NCBI GenBank assembly: GCA_015056585.1
Contig: SVFZ01000026.1
Location: 1-64,000, forward strand
Length of the DNA stretch: 64,000 bases
From: Butyrivibrio sp.
Lineage (GTDB): Bacteria > Bacillota > Clostridia > Lachnospirales > Lachnospiraceae
Reading direction: 5' to 3'
Below, one piece after another: positions 49,881-56,502 of this stretch. Each line of letters starts with the position of its first letter. Position 1 is the first letter of the stretch. Below the pieces are notes generated by a model, which was given only the letters and a program-made list of their open reading frames with translations, was not told where the DNA came from and ran no database searches. Position numbers and translations under genes: made by a program.

Positions 49881-51590
49881 TTATCCTGCTGCCTTTTGCA
49901 GCTCCTTAACGTTCTTCTTTACCTGCTTCATCCATCTATTCAGGACCTTCTGAACCTTCTCTTTATCCGGCTGACGGTCATATGCTGCATAGAACTGAAT
50001 CACCTTTGAGAGGTCACATTCGATTGTGTAATATGGCTCCTTTAGATTCTCTTTCTTTCTCAGGAATACAATGAATGTGCTCCTTGCGCACATCTTCTCC
50101 TTGTACTGAGGTTGAGCGCCTACGCAATGATGCTGGAGCCGGCCTTCTGTGTTGATGTCTGATGCATTCTTCGGGACGATGATCTGATAGCTGTCATCCT
50201 CCCAGGCGAAGATAGCCGTGTTGAGTTTGTAGTCCTTGCTGATGCCCTTATACTTGATGTTGTCTGATTTGTTTTGACTCTTCTGCTCTGCCTTGTGAAT
50301 CTCCTCAACATAGCGATTGTGATATTCCTTCCAGCGCTTGTTACGATAGACAATCTCATCATGAGGATTCATACCAAGCCTTAAGGCCATCTTCAAATAG
50401 TCCTGATATAGGCCGATGTTCGGAAGTGTCATTCCTCCGCTCTTCTCCATGAGCGTGTATATGTGATTGATGTTGTACTCCTTAGCAAGACCTATGATGG
50501 TCGATGCCTTAGCAAGGTCCTTGATCTTGCAGAAGTCCTTGAGGTTTTTGTCTAGTATCTTGGGAGCGACTTCTAAGAGCTCTCTTGCCTCCATGCCTCC
50601 GTTGAACTTTTTAAGCCTTTCATAGGTCGCATTGGAGACTTTGATAGGCGCTATGCTATAACGGCCCACAAGATCTGCTGCCATACGAAGACATCCCTTT
50701 TTAGCAATATACTCGATCTGAGGATTCTTCCGAACCTTGTAGAGAATGAATGAAGGATCGCATCTTCCGTCAAGGAGTCTTACTGTGTCCTTCTCGCCTT
50801 CGGGGAGCCCTAGTGAATCCAGGTTGTCATACACATAATGTCTTGTAGGAAGGTTATTCACGCAGGAATCTCTCTTTTTGTCCCAAAAGTGCTGGGCTCT
50901 TCCATATCTTCCGAACTTCTCGCCGTAGTACCATCTGAGCCACGTTCCGCCGGGTTCCTTTATGTAGGCCCTGCACAGTTCTGTGATGCGTGTTATACTT
51001 CCGTTGAAGTTCGTCACAGAGAAAATCCTTTCAATGTACCGCTCCTCATTGAACAATATTCCCTTGACCTTATGAGTGTAGGTGTAGGACTGCCATAATT
51101 TGATGTTGACCTTCTTTTCATCGGATTTTTCGAGCTTTCTGATGCAGAATCTCTTAAAGTCCTTCGGGAGAGCTGGGACATTCTTCATGAAGTCGTCTAT
51201 GCGCTTCTGCTTATTGTTCTCGGCTCTTATGCTCTTTCTGAACTTGACCTCTGATTCATACACCTCTATCGTATCGAGGTTGCGGTATGACTTATTACAG
51301 AAGCTTCCGATAGCTTCAAGGCTATCCTCATCGAAGCCTGTCTTTGAGACGTATGAATTAAAATATATTGTCGAGAGCATGTCCCTGGTCCAATAATCGC
51401 TCTTTGGATAATATGTGAGCCATCCTTCGTCCCAAGTGAAGTGAATGACTCCATCCTCCATTCTTCCTATGACCTGCCAATCAGGGAGGATGAGCATTAA
51501 GACCTTCTTTTCGCTCGCTTTGATGATCCGGGCCGTATTATCTTCAGGGAGCTTGTCGGGGATGGCTTTGATAAGTTCTAGCTTTCTCAT
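49881..51590 (-). CDS. PcfJ-like protein
   Basis: A 569-residue protein with the PcfJ C-terminal signature (~470-540): INTEGRLQHHCVGAQPQYKE, STFIVFLRKKEN and PYYTIECDLSKVIQFYAAYD. The remainder is basic and helical. PcfJ-like genes are found on conjugative plasmids and phages of Firmicutes, usually next to PcfK-like genes, as here. The biochemical role is unknown. The start is 2 bp from the PcfK-like stop. Confidence 0.85.
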   Translation of the reverse strand: MRKLELIKAIPDKLPEDNTARIIKASEKKVLMLILPDWQVIGRMEDGVIHFTWDEGWLTYYPKSDYWTRDMLSTIYFNSYVSKTGFDEDSLEAIGSFCNKSYRNLDTIEVYESEVKFRKSIRAENNKQKRIDDFMKNVPALPKDFKRFCIRKLEKSDEKKVNIKLWQSYTYTHKVKGILFNEERYIERIFSVTNFNGSITRITELCRAYIKEPGGTWLRWYYGEKFGRYGRAQHFWDKKRDSCVNNLPTRHYVYDNLDSLGLPEGEKDTVRLLDGRCDPSFILYKVRKNPQIEYIAKKGCLRMAADLVGRYSIAPIKVSNATYERLKKFNGGMEARELLEVAPKILDKNLKDFCKIKDLAKASTIIGLAKEYNINHIYTLMEKSGGMTLPNIGLYQDYLKMALRLGMNPHDEIVYRNKRWKEYHNRYVEEIHKAEQKSQNKSDNIKYKGISKDYKLNTAIFAWEDDSYQIIVPKNASDINTEGRLQHHCVGAQPQYKEKMCARSTFIVFLRKKENLKEPYYTIECDLSKVIQFYAAYDRQPDKEKVQKVLNRWMKQVKKNVKELQKAAG

Positions 51591-51591
51591 A

Positions 51592-52077
51592 TCAGCCTCC
51601 CATGTAATACTCGGTTATAAGCCTTTTGACTGTTGCCATTCCGGGAATCCCGAATGTTACCCTTCCGGCGCTGACGCCTGCTGCCTTCAGGATCTCCTTG
51701 TCGATAGGTCTCTGATGGCCAAAGGACCATTTAAGGATGTGAGCAATGCATCCGTTGAAAGTCTTTCCTTTGGCTCTGACTGCTTTTGACATAGCCTCTT
51801 CTTCCATGCATCTTTGCTTTATGTATTCACACCAATCGCTTATAAGCTCCTCTGCCTTAACTTCCTTTGATTCAATCTCAAGCTTGCCGATGGCTGCTGA
51901 CATATCATCGCAGAGGAATGGGATTATCCCATCAATAAAAGCGTTGGCCACTTCTTCGTCAATTCCATTCTCCTTTGCAAGGGCCTTGATTGAGTCCCTG
52001 TCGCCCTCGTTCTTTAAATTGGTCGCAAGCTCATTGATCTGGGCTGCGCTTTCCATTTCTCCGAATTTGTCAAACAT
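51592..52077 (-). CDS. PcfK-like protein (family that includes anti-CRISPR AcrIIA9)
   Basis: A 161-residue protein matching the PcfK-like family throughout: MFDKFGEMESAAQINELA start, LCDDMSAAIGKLEIE (~60), CIAHILKWSFGHQRPIDKEI (~118) and SAGRVTFGIPGM near the end. AcrIIA9, a Cas9 inhibitor, belongs to this family, but most members are untested. Start 52077 is chosen for AGGAGA 6 nt upstream; the track adds 26 N-terminal residues that do not fit the family. Coupled to the PcfJ-like gene. Confidence 0.82.
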   Translation of the reverse strand: MFDKFGEMESAAQINELATNLKNEGDRDSIKALAKENGIDEEVANAFIDGIIPFLCDDMSAAIGKLEIESKEVKAEELISDWCEYIKQRCMEEEAMSKAVRAKGKTFNGCIAHILKWSFGHQRPIDKEILKAAGVSAGRVTFGIPGMATVKRLITEYYMGG

Positions 52078-52090
52078 GTTATCTCTCCTT

Positions 52091-52519
52091 TCATGCTCCG
52101 CACTCGTTCTCCATCCAGGATGAGTATGAGTGCCTGTCACATAGTACCGTTTCAATGGTGTTATCCTTCAATAGCTCGTTGAAGCTTTCCCATTCTTCTT
52201 TGTGGGCGACGTCCTCGCCTTTGCTGTTCTTATAGCCTGTCATCTTCCAAGCTTCGTACCACTTATTCTGAATGGCAGATGCAAGGACTCTGTTCTGAAC
52301 ATGGATCTTGAGACTGCATGGCTTTTTAAGTCTCTGCAATGCTTCATTTATGGCTTTAAGCTCTGCATAGTAACTTGTAGCCTGCTCTATGTCCTTTGCT
52401 CCTTCTGTCATGGTGGCAGGTCCTTTTGATGTCTGAAACTCAAGAACAAATATATATTTCCCATCTGCCTGGCCTACGCCTTTGATGGATGTGTGAATGT
52501 AAAGGTCAATGTTATCCAT
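52091..52519 (-). CDS. RNase H-like domain protein
   Basis: A 142-residue protein with the RNase HI layout: first strand LYIHTSIKG with Asp near the start, central helix YAELKAINEALQRL with Glu, strand LKIHVQNRVLASAIQ, and late VLCDRHS. The first catalytic DG pair of classic RNase HI is not clear, so activity is uncertain. Sits between Rep and PcfK genes; a role in primer removal is inferred. Confidence 0.65.
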   Translation of the reverse strand: MDNIDLYIHTSIKGVGQADGKYIFVLEFQTSKGPATMTEGAKDIEQATSYYAELKAINEALQRLKKPCSLKIHVQNRVLASAIQNKWYEAWKMTGYKNSKGEDVAHKEEWESFNELLKDNTIETVLCDRHSYSSWMENECGA

Positions 52520-53312
52520 CCCTGCTCCTTTTCTTTATCCGTACCTCTGTGTAGTAGAGATACGATAGGCCCGTAAACTTATTGACACCTTTTCGGATGG
52601 AGTTCTGATCAATGTAGAAGCCTTCTCTGGGCTTTAAGTCCTTTTGTCCTGTGAGGATCTTCTTTAAGGTCCAATGACTATATCTGTGTTTCTCCGGTAC
52701 CGGCCTCTTTAAGTTCCTGCTGGTTGATATTGAAAGGATCTTCTTTCGGTCCTCGTCTCTGAAAGTAAATTCAATCTGTCCTATGTGCTCCACATCAGGC
52801 TTCTTGCATATATACTCTGCCAAGCCTCCGAACCCTCCGCTGTCGTCTATGGTCTGATAGTCAATAGCTCCTGCATCATCCGTGGCTGCTTTCCATGAGT
52901 CCCGTATAAGAAGATCTCCGTCCGATATTCTATTTATGACCATGTGACAATGCAGGCCTCCTCTTTTGCCGATCTCGATTCTATAGACGAACATGAGGGG
53001 CTGTCCTCTTGCCTTATACTTTTTCCTCAATCCATCCAGGAACTTTTTGACGTCTGCCTTGACTGCCTGAATCTCTTTTCGGGTCCCAGCCTTATACTTG
53101 ACTGTTATCCAGTAGTCCCCTGGATAGAAGTTAAGCTGAAGTGTTCTCCTTAACCTCTTTATCCTGTTCCATTGATTCTGTCTTTCGATCTGAAGGGGAG
53201 TCGGCTTTTCTTTCTTCTCTCGCTTTTCCCCTTTCGCTCCATATTTACCTTTGAAATTTATCTCGTGCTCAATATAATTTGGTGAACTGAATATCTTTTC
53301 ACTGTATGCCAT
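52512..53312 (-). CDS. Rolling-circle replication initiator (HUH endonuclease)
   Basis: A 266-residue protein. Motif 2 is GGLHCHMVIN (His-X-His, ~117-126) and the candidate nicking Tyr is in GLAEYICKKP (~170). Upstream YRIEIGKR forms the preceding strand. This is the HUH Rep fold that nicks an origin and stays covalently linked through Tyr. Such Reps occur in phages and mobile elements of Clostridia. A Rep of this type in a siphovirus suggests rolling-circle replication of the circularised genome. Confidence 0.82.
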   Translation of the reverse strand: MAYSEKIFSSPNYIEHEINFKGKYGAKGEKREKKEKPTPLQIERQNQWNRIKRLRRTLQLNFYPGDYWITVKYKAGTRKEIQAVKADVKKFLDGLRKKYKARGQPLMFVYRIEIGKRGGLHCHMVINRISDGDLLIRDSWKAATDDAGAIDYQTIDDSGGFGGLAEYICKKPDVEHIGQIEFTFRDEDRKKILSISTSRNLKRPVPEKHRYSHWTLKKILTGQKDLKPREGFYIDQNSIRKGVNKFTGLSYLYYTEVRIKKRSRDG

Positions 53313-53429
53313 TGATCCCCAACTGCTCCCCTAACTTTAATATGGTTATAAAGCTATAAAAACTAGATAAAATCTAGCTTTTTCTTGATTTCATGGGTTC
53401 AATGTAGTACAATATCTATGTCAAATATG

Positions 53430-53702
53430 TTATGTACTACAAGAACTTGAGAGCTTCCCTGGCTCTCTTTTCTTTTGCTCATTTCTAAAAGTCGTCAGGT
53501 TTAAAACCATCTGTCTATAGCAATCATCCAGCTCTCCCTTTGCCCTATAGAGCAGCTTCCTTTCATTGCCGAAGCCTTTATATATCTCTATGACATCTTC
53601 GTCCGGTTTAAGGAGCGTTGCTTTGATATGAGAGAATAGCTGATATCTCTTGCGGAGCGGTTCATATACTTCGTAGAATTGCTCATGTGGTGTTTTTTCC
53701 AT
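53430..53702 (-). CDS. Small early protein, unknown
   Basis: A 90-residue, charged, helical protein (EQFYEVYEPLRKRYQLF ... RQMVLNLTTFRNEQKKR). The 117 bp after it carries dyads (TGTAGTAC/GTACTACA and CTAGAT/ATCTAG) in front of the Rep gene; no gene is visible there. Confidence 0.5.
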   Translation of the reverse strand: MEKTPHEQFYEVYEPLRKRYQLFSHIKATLLKPDEDVIEIYKGFGNERKLLYRAKGELDDCYRQMVLNLTTFRNEQKKREPGKLSSSCST

Positions 53703-53734
53703 TCCCTTTTACTGCACCTTTCATTCCCTTTTAT

Positions 53735-54367
53735 CTACTTCTTGGTGAAAAAGTTGTGATGTTTGTAGTTGAAGGCAAACTTAAACCACTTCTCCAGGAT
53801 GTCTGTGCCTGTTACCTCAAAAGCTATGATCCCAGGGCTGACATCTCCGGTCTCAAGTCTTGCAAGAGCTGTGCCACTGTCTCCGGATGGCTTTGCTGTT
53901 TCAATCCTCCCATCAGCCACACAGCTAAATTGGTATATCTTCTTGCCTTCCTTGGTGACTCCGTACTGATTGATGACCTCATGGATTGTTGAAGGATATT
54001 CCGGATCCTGTACCCGGTTCCATACCACACTCATGACAAGCCACTGGCCCTCGCATCCTTCTCCTTCAGCTTCTGCTGTGGCCAGCTTCTTAAGCTCTGT
54101 AGCTTCGTCATAGGTCAGCTCTATCACTTTCCCTGCTGCCGGCGGAAGTTCCTCTGCAGGTTGTCTAACTTCTGCATACTCGACTTCCTGGACTGGCCCA
54201 TCGACTGCCATATCCTCTGTTTGTTCTTTTTCTTGGATATAGGTGTGTATTTCTTCATCCGGTATTTCCTCCCATAAGGTTTGCGCCTCCTCCGGTACCT
54301 GTAGTGATATTCCCGACAGGATCAATAACATTCCTGCTGTTATTAACATCCCCTTTAGCTTTCTCAT
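53735..54367 (-). CDS. SleB-type cell wall hydrolase
   Basis: A 210-residue secreted protein with an N-terminal hydrophobic signal (~7-23), an acidic linker, and a Hydrolase_2/SleB catalytic domain (~90-210): EATELKKLATAEAEGEG with catalytic Glu, QWLVMSVVWNRV, and FKFAFNYKHHNFF near the end. Related enzymes are spore cortex lytic transglycosylases. In the early region of a phage, a role other than final lysis is likely. Confidence 0.85.
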   Translation of the reverse strand: MRKLKGMLITAGMLLILSGISLQVPEEAQTLWEEIPDEEIHTYIQEKEQTEDMAVDGPVQEVEYAEVRQPAEELPPAAGKVIELTYDEATELKKLATAEAEGEGCEGQWLVMSVVWNRVQDPEYPSTIHEVINQYGVTKEGKKIYQFSCVADGRIETAKPSGDSGTALARLETGDVSPGIIAFEVTGTDILEKWFKFAFNYKHHNFFTKK

Positions 54368-54383
54368 GGCTTCCTTTCTCTAT

Positions 54384-54575
54384 TTAGTTAGTGCATTTAG
54401 CCTTTCTGTACTTTTCCAGCTCGTCAGTGTCGAACAGTATCGGGCTGTTAGCAGCATTATTCATCTTCCAGGCTATCTTTTGCCCAGGAGTGTTATAGAT
54501 CTGCCTCAAGCTCTGCTGTGGCCAGCCCATTTTTACAAGCTCTGTAGCTCTCATTACTTTTGATGGATAATTCAT
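54384..54575 (-). CDS. Small HTH protein, excisionase-like
   Basis: A 63-residue protein with a winged-helix/MerR-like pattern (ATELVKMGWPQQSLRQIYNTPGQKIAWKMN ... LFDTDELEKYRK), as in Xis and small phage DNA-binding proteins. Start 54575 has AAGGAG 5-6 nt upstream; the palindrome copy 3 lies 16 bp before the start. First gene after cro on the early transcript. Confidence 0.6.
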   Translation of the reverse strand: MNYPSKVMRATELVKMGWPQQSLRQIYNTPGQKIAWKMNNAANSPILFDTDELEKYRKAKCTN

Positions 54576-54590
54576 GTGTCGCTCCTTTCT

Positions 54591-54606
54591 GTTGCGACGT
54601 CGCAAC
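54591..54606. repeat. 16-bp palindrome GTTGCGACGTCGCAAC, copy 3
   Basis: Identical to copies at 36358 and 48985, here non-coding and placed just upstream of the ribosome site of the excisionase-like gene. Confidence 0.9.
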
Positions 54607-54628
54607 GACTTTGTTGTTCAAGATTGTT

Positions 54629-54660
54629 TAGTAGATACATATGTCAATATGTATCTACTA
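54629..54660. promoter_or_regulatory. Perfect 14-bp inverted repeat in the early leader
   Basis: TAGTAGATACATAT and ATATGTATCTACTA are separated by GTCA. The dyad lies between cro and the excisionase-like gene; as RNA it would form a long AT-rich hairpin, as DNA a dimeric operator. Confidence 0.7.
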
Positions 54661-54670
54661 TTTGTTACTA

Positions 54671-54698
54671 TTTCTCTGAGGGGTTCCCCTTAGAGAAA
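54671..54698. terminator. Stem-loop downstream of cro
   Basis: TTTCTCTGAGGGG and CCCCTTAGAGAAA pair with one mismatch around a TT loop. There is no good T-run on the minus strand, so it may be an antitermination or attenuation structure instead of a simple terminator. Confidence 0.5.
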
Positions 54699-54718
54699 TC
54701 CGCTCCATCCCCGGATTG

Positions 54719-54734
54719 GTTTAGTTTTCTAAAC
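54719..54734. promoter_or_regulatory. Lysogeny operator GTTTAG-N4-CTAAAC, site 2
   Basis: GTTTAGTTTTCTAAAC, identical to the site at 54972, overlaps the last codons of cro. A second repressor site on the far side of cro would allow looping or control of the downstream early gene. Confidence 0.65.
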
Positions 54735-54953
54735 TATTGTTGTAAAAAAATATATGGGGATATCCTCGTTGGAAATATTTAGCGCCTGAGTCATTCTAGC
54801 GATTTCATCCTGTGAGAAGTTTGATTGATTATTTAATCGCTGACTTAATGTCACGCGTCCTAGTCCTATTTTGGATGCAAGTGCATCCTGAGTACCGCAA
54901 ACTTCCTTGATTTTTCCCTTAAGCTTACTGTAATCAAACTGTATGCTCTGCAT
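54729..54953 (-). CDS. Cro-like XRE-family repressor
   Basis: A 74-residue HTH protein (LKGKIKEVCGTQDALASKIG, VTLSQRLNN). It is divergent from the cI-like gene, the classic phage switch. Start 54953 has AAGGAG 8 nt upstream; the track starts 17 codons earlier across the operator. Confidence 0.82.
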   Translation of the reverse strand: MQSIQFDYSKLKGKIKEVCGTQDALASKIGLGRVTLSQRLNNQSNFSQDEIARMTQALNISNEDIPIYFFTTIV

Positions 54954-54971
54954 ATTGTGCTCTCCTTTCGT

Positions 54972-54987
54972 GTTTAGTTTTCTAAAC
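54972..54987. promoter_or_regulatory. Lysogeny operator GTTTAG-N4-CTAAAC, site 1
   Basis: GTTTAGTTTTCTAAAC in the leader of cro. Half-sites GTTTAG (55011) and CTAAAC/CTAAACT (near 55040 and 55062) continue through the divergent promoter region, suggesting a graded operator array. A minus-strand promoter TTGACG-N18-TACCAT overlaps it. Confidence 0.7.
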
Positions 54988-55053
54988 TGTTTGTATGGTA
55001 TCACACTTTTGTTTAGCTCGTCAATATATTTTTTATCTTTTCTAAACTTTTTG

Positions 55054-55081
55054 TTGCGTTATCTAAACATTTATATATAAT
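55054..55081 (+). promoter_or_regulatory. Promoter of the cI-like gene
   Basis: TTGCGT (55054-55059) and TATAAT (55076-55081) with a 16-bp spacer that contains an operator half-site (TCTAAAC), 22 bp before the start codon and ahead of the GGAGG ribosome site. Confidence 0.55.
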
Positions 55082-55102
55082 GAGAGGTAGGAGGAAATAC
55101 TT

Positions 55103-55522
55103 ATGGAAAAGGTAAGTACTGCTGATCGTCTTAAAGAGCTCATGGCAGCAAGGGACGTTAAACAAGTAGATATTATAAGTTCTACCGGCATAACAAAGGG
55201 AGCTCTCAGCTCATATATTTCTGGTCGTTATGAGCCTAAACAGGACAACATATATCTATTGGCCAAATATTTTAATGTTAGTGAGGCATGGCTTATGGGC
55301 TATGATGTGCCGATGGAAAGAAAGCCTGCTGCCACTTCTCCATCTTCAGAGCTTTCTCTTGATCCTGAAGAGACCAGGCTTATAAATACATATAGGAGCT
55401 TTAATAAAACCGGCAAGGCCAAACTAATGGATTACCTGGCTGATCTTGATAGCTCTCCCAGAAATCATGGGGAAGTGCTGGATTCATATACAGATTTAAC
55501 AGAAAAGGATAATCTGGCCTGA
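55103..55522 (+). CDS. CI-like XRE repressor without protease domain
   Basis: A 139-residue repressor. The N-terminal ~65 residues form the XRE HTH (ARDVKQVDIISSTGITKGALSSYISGRYEPKQDNIYLLAKYF); the rest is short and lacks the LexA/S24 self-cleavage domain. Induction must therefore use another route than RecA-driven autoproteolysis, for example an antirepressor. GGAGG sits 8 nt before the ATG. Confidence 0.85.
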   Translation: MEKVSTADRLKELMAARDVKQVDIISSTGITKGALSSYISGRYEPKQDNIYLLAKYFNVSEAWLMGYDVPMERKPAATSPSSELSLDPEETRLINTYRSFNKTGKAKLMDYLADLDSSPRNHGEVLDSYTDLTEKDNLA

Positions 55523-55580
55523 TGGGGCTTGAGTGTGTTACTTGATAAAATTAAAGAGTATAGACTTTCATATAAAACAA

Positions 55581-55603
55581 GAAGCGCCCTTTTAAGGCGC
55601 TTC
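55581..55603 (-). terminator. Terminator between cI and the toxin gene
   Basis: GAAGCGCC and GGCGCTTC form an 8-bp stem with a 7-nt loop; on the minus strand it is followed by TTGTTTT, 35 bp after the toxN-like stop. It may also serve the cI transcript from the other side. Confidence 0.7.
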
Positions 55604-55637
55604 CGTAACTCCTTCTTCCTATTATTTGGTAGACGAG

Positions 55638-56171
55638 CTATTTATTGTTTGGATTAGGGATTGTTGCTTTAATTTTTTTCTTTTTAATATAATTTGGATC
55701 GTATTTTAGTGATTTGCGTTCAAGCTTTTCGAAATTACAACATACCTTCTTGTAAAGAGGCACTTTCCCGCTGAGGGCTTTTCTATATGTTGATTCAGCT
55801 CTCCTTAATATTATATCGCGGTTCTTGTTGCAAAACTCTAACTGGTTCAATAAGAGATTTTTGTACTTTTCATCACTTTCCTTTTGTATATCAAAGCTTA
55901 TCAGACAACTAGGAAGGACAGGAATCATGTTGTTGAATCCCATAATACCCAGCTTGCCGCCGTCCAGTTTCATTACAGGGCCACCGCCTTTTATGTTTGC
56001 ATGATTAGGCTTAGGAGATTCTAATGGAACAAAATAGTCCACTGTATTTATCGATAATACAATTCCAAGATAAGGTCTCCTTTGTCCCTTATTGTACTGG
56101 ACTTTATCATCTACGCTATGAAGATAGCTAATATAGTGTTCATTAATGTGATATAGTCGAAACTTGCTCAT
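55638..56171 (-). CDS. ToxN/AbiQ-family type III toxin (endoribonuclease)
   Basis: A 177-residue protein matching ToxN/AbiQ: FRLYHINEHYISYLHSVDDKV at the start, RPYLGIVLSIN, YFVPLESPKPNHANIK (the conserved substrate-facing region), and LGIMGFNNMIPV. The free toxin cleaves RNA at A-rich sites and causes abortive infection; the paired RNA antitoxin restrains it. The upstream repeats, terminator and promoter complete a type III locus. GAGAGG precedes the start by 5 nt. Confidence 0.92.
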   Translation of the reverse strand: MSKFRLYHINEHYISYLHSVDDKVQYNKGQRRPYLGIVLSINTVDYFVPLESPKPNHANIKGGGPVMKLDGGKLGIMGFNNMIPVLPSCLISFDIQKESDEKYKNLLLNQLEFCNKNRDIILRRAESTYRKALSGKVPLYKKVCCNFEKLERKSLKYDPNYIKKKKIKATIPNPNNK

Positions 56172-56183
56172 TGTACCTCTCAG

Positions 56184-56393
56184 AAAAATGCGAGGCGGCT
56201 ATCACCAACCTCGCACTTGCTTTTTTAACTTCCCACTTACGGTAGGGAGTCACCGCTTTTTTAGCTCCCTGCTTACGGTCAGGGCTCGCCGCTTTTTTAA
56301 TTTCCTTATTTTTCAACCAGGGTAGGAATCCCCTCTTTAGACTAGAAAGGAGGCGCGAAGCGTCTTTTTCTTGTCAGCGAGGTTTTCACCTCG
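56184..56393 (-). ncRNA. ToxI-like RNA antitoxin with 36-nt repeats and terminator
   Basis: On the minus strand two full 36-nt repeats (56258-56293, 56222-56257) begin AGCGG and end TTAAAAA or CTAAAAA, with CCC/GGG pseudoknot-type pairing; a diverged copy precedes them and a partial AGC start follows. Then a hairpin TGCGAGG/CCTCGCA with TTTTT (56184-56215) partially terminates the transcript before toxN, the standard type III design. A CGAGGT-GAAA-ACCTCG hairpin caps the 5' end. Confidence 0.88.
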
Positions 56394-56400
56394 TCCTTGG

Positions 56401-56430
56401 ATTATATACCTAAAAGCAACCAATTGTAAA
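56401..56430 (-). promoter_or_regulatory. Promoter of the type III toxin-antitoxin locus
   Basis: TTTACA (56430-56425) and TATAAT (56406-56401) with an 18-bp spacer on the minus strand, a few bases upstream of the GNRA-capped hairpin of the antitoxin RNA. Confidence 0.65.
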
Positions 56431-56502
56431 GCATTTTAACACTTATTTTATATACTTTATATCGTCATTTGAAGTTGAGAATTTAGTTTCAGGAGGTTCT
56501 TT

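Noticed and set aside
56184-56293. 36-bp repeats as a CRISPR array
   Set aside because: The repeats are directly tandem without spacers, followed by a terminator and a ToxN-family gene; they are type III antitoxin repeats.
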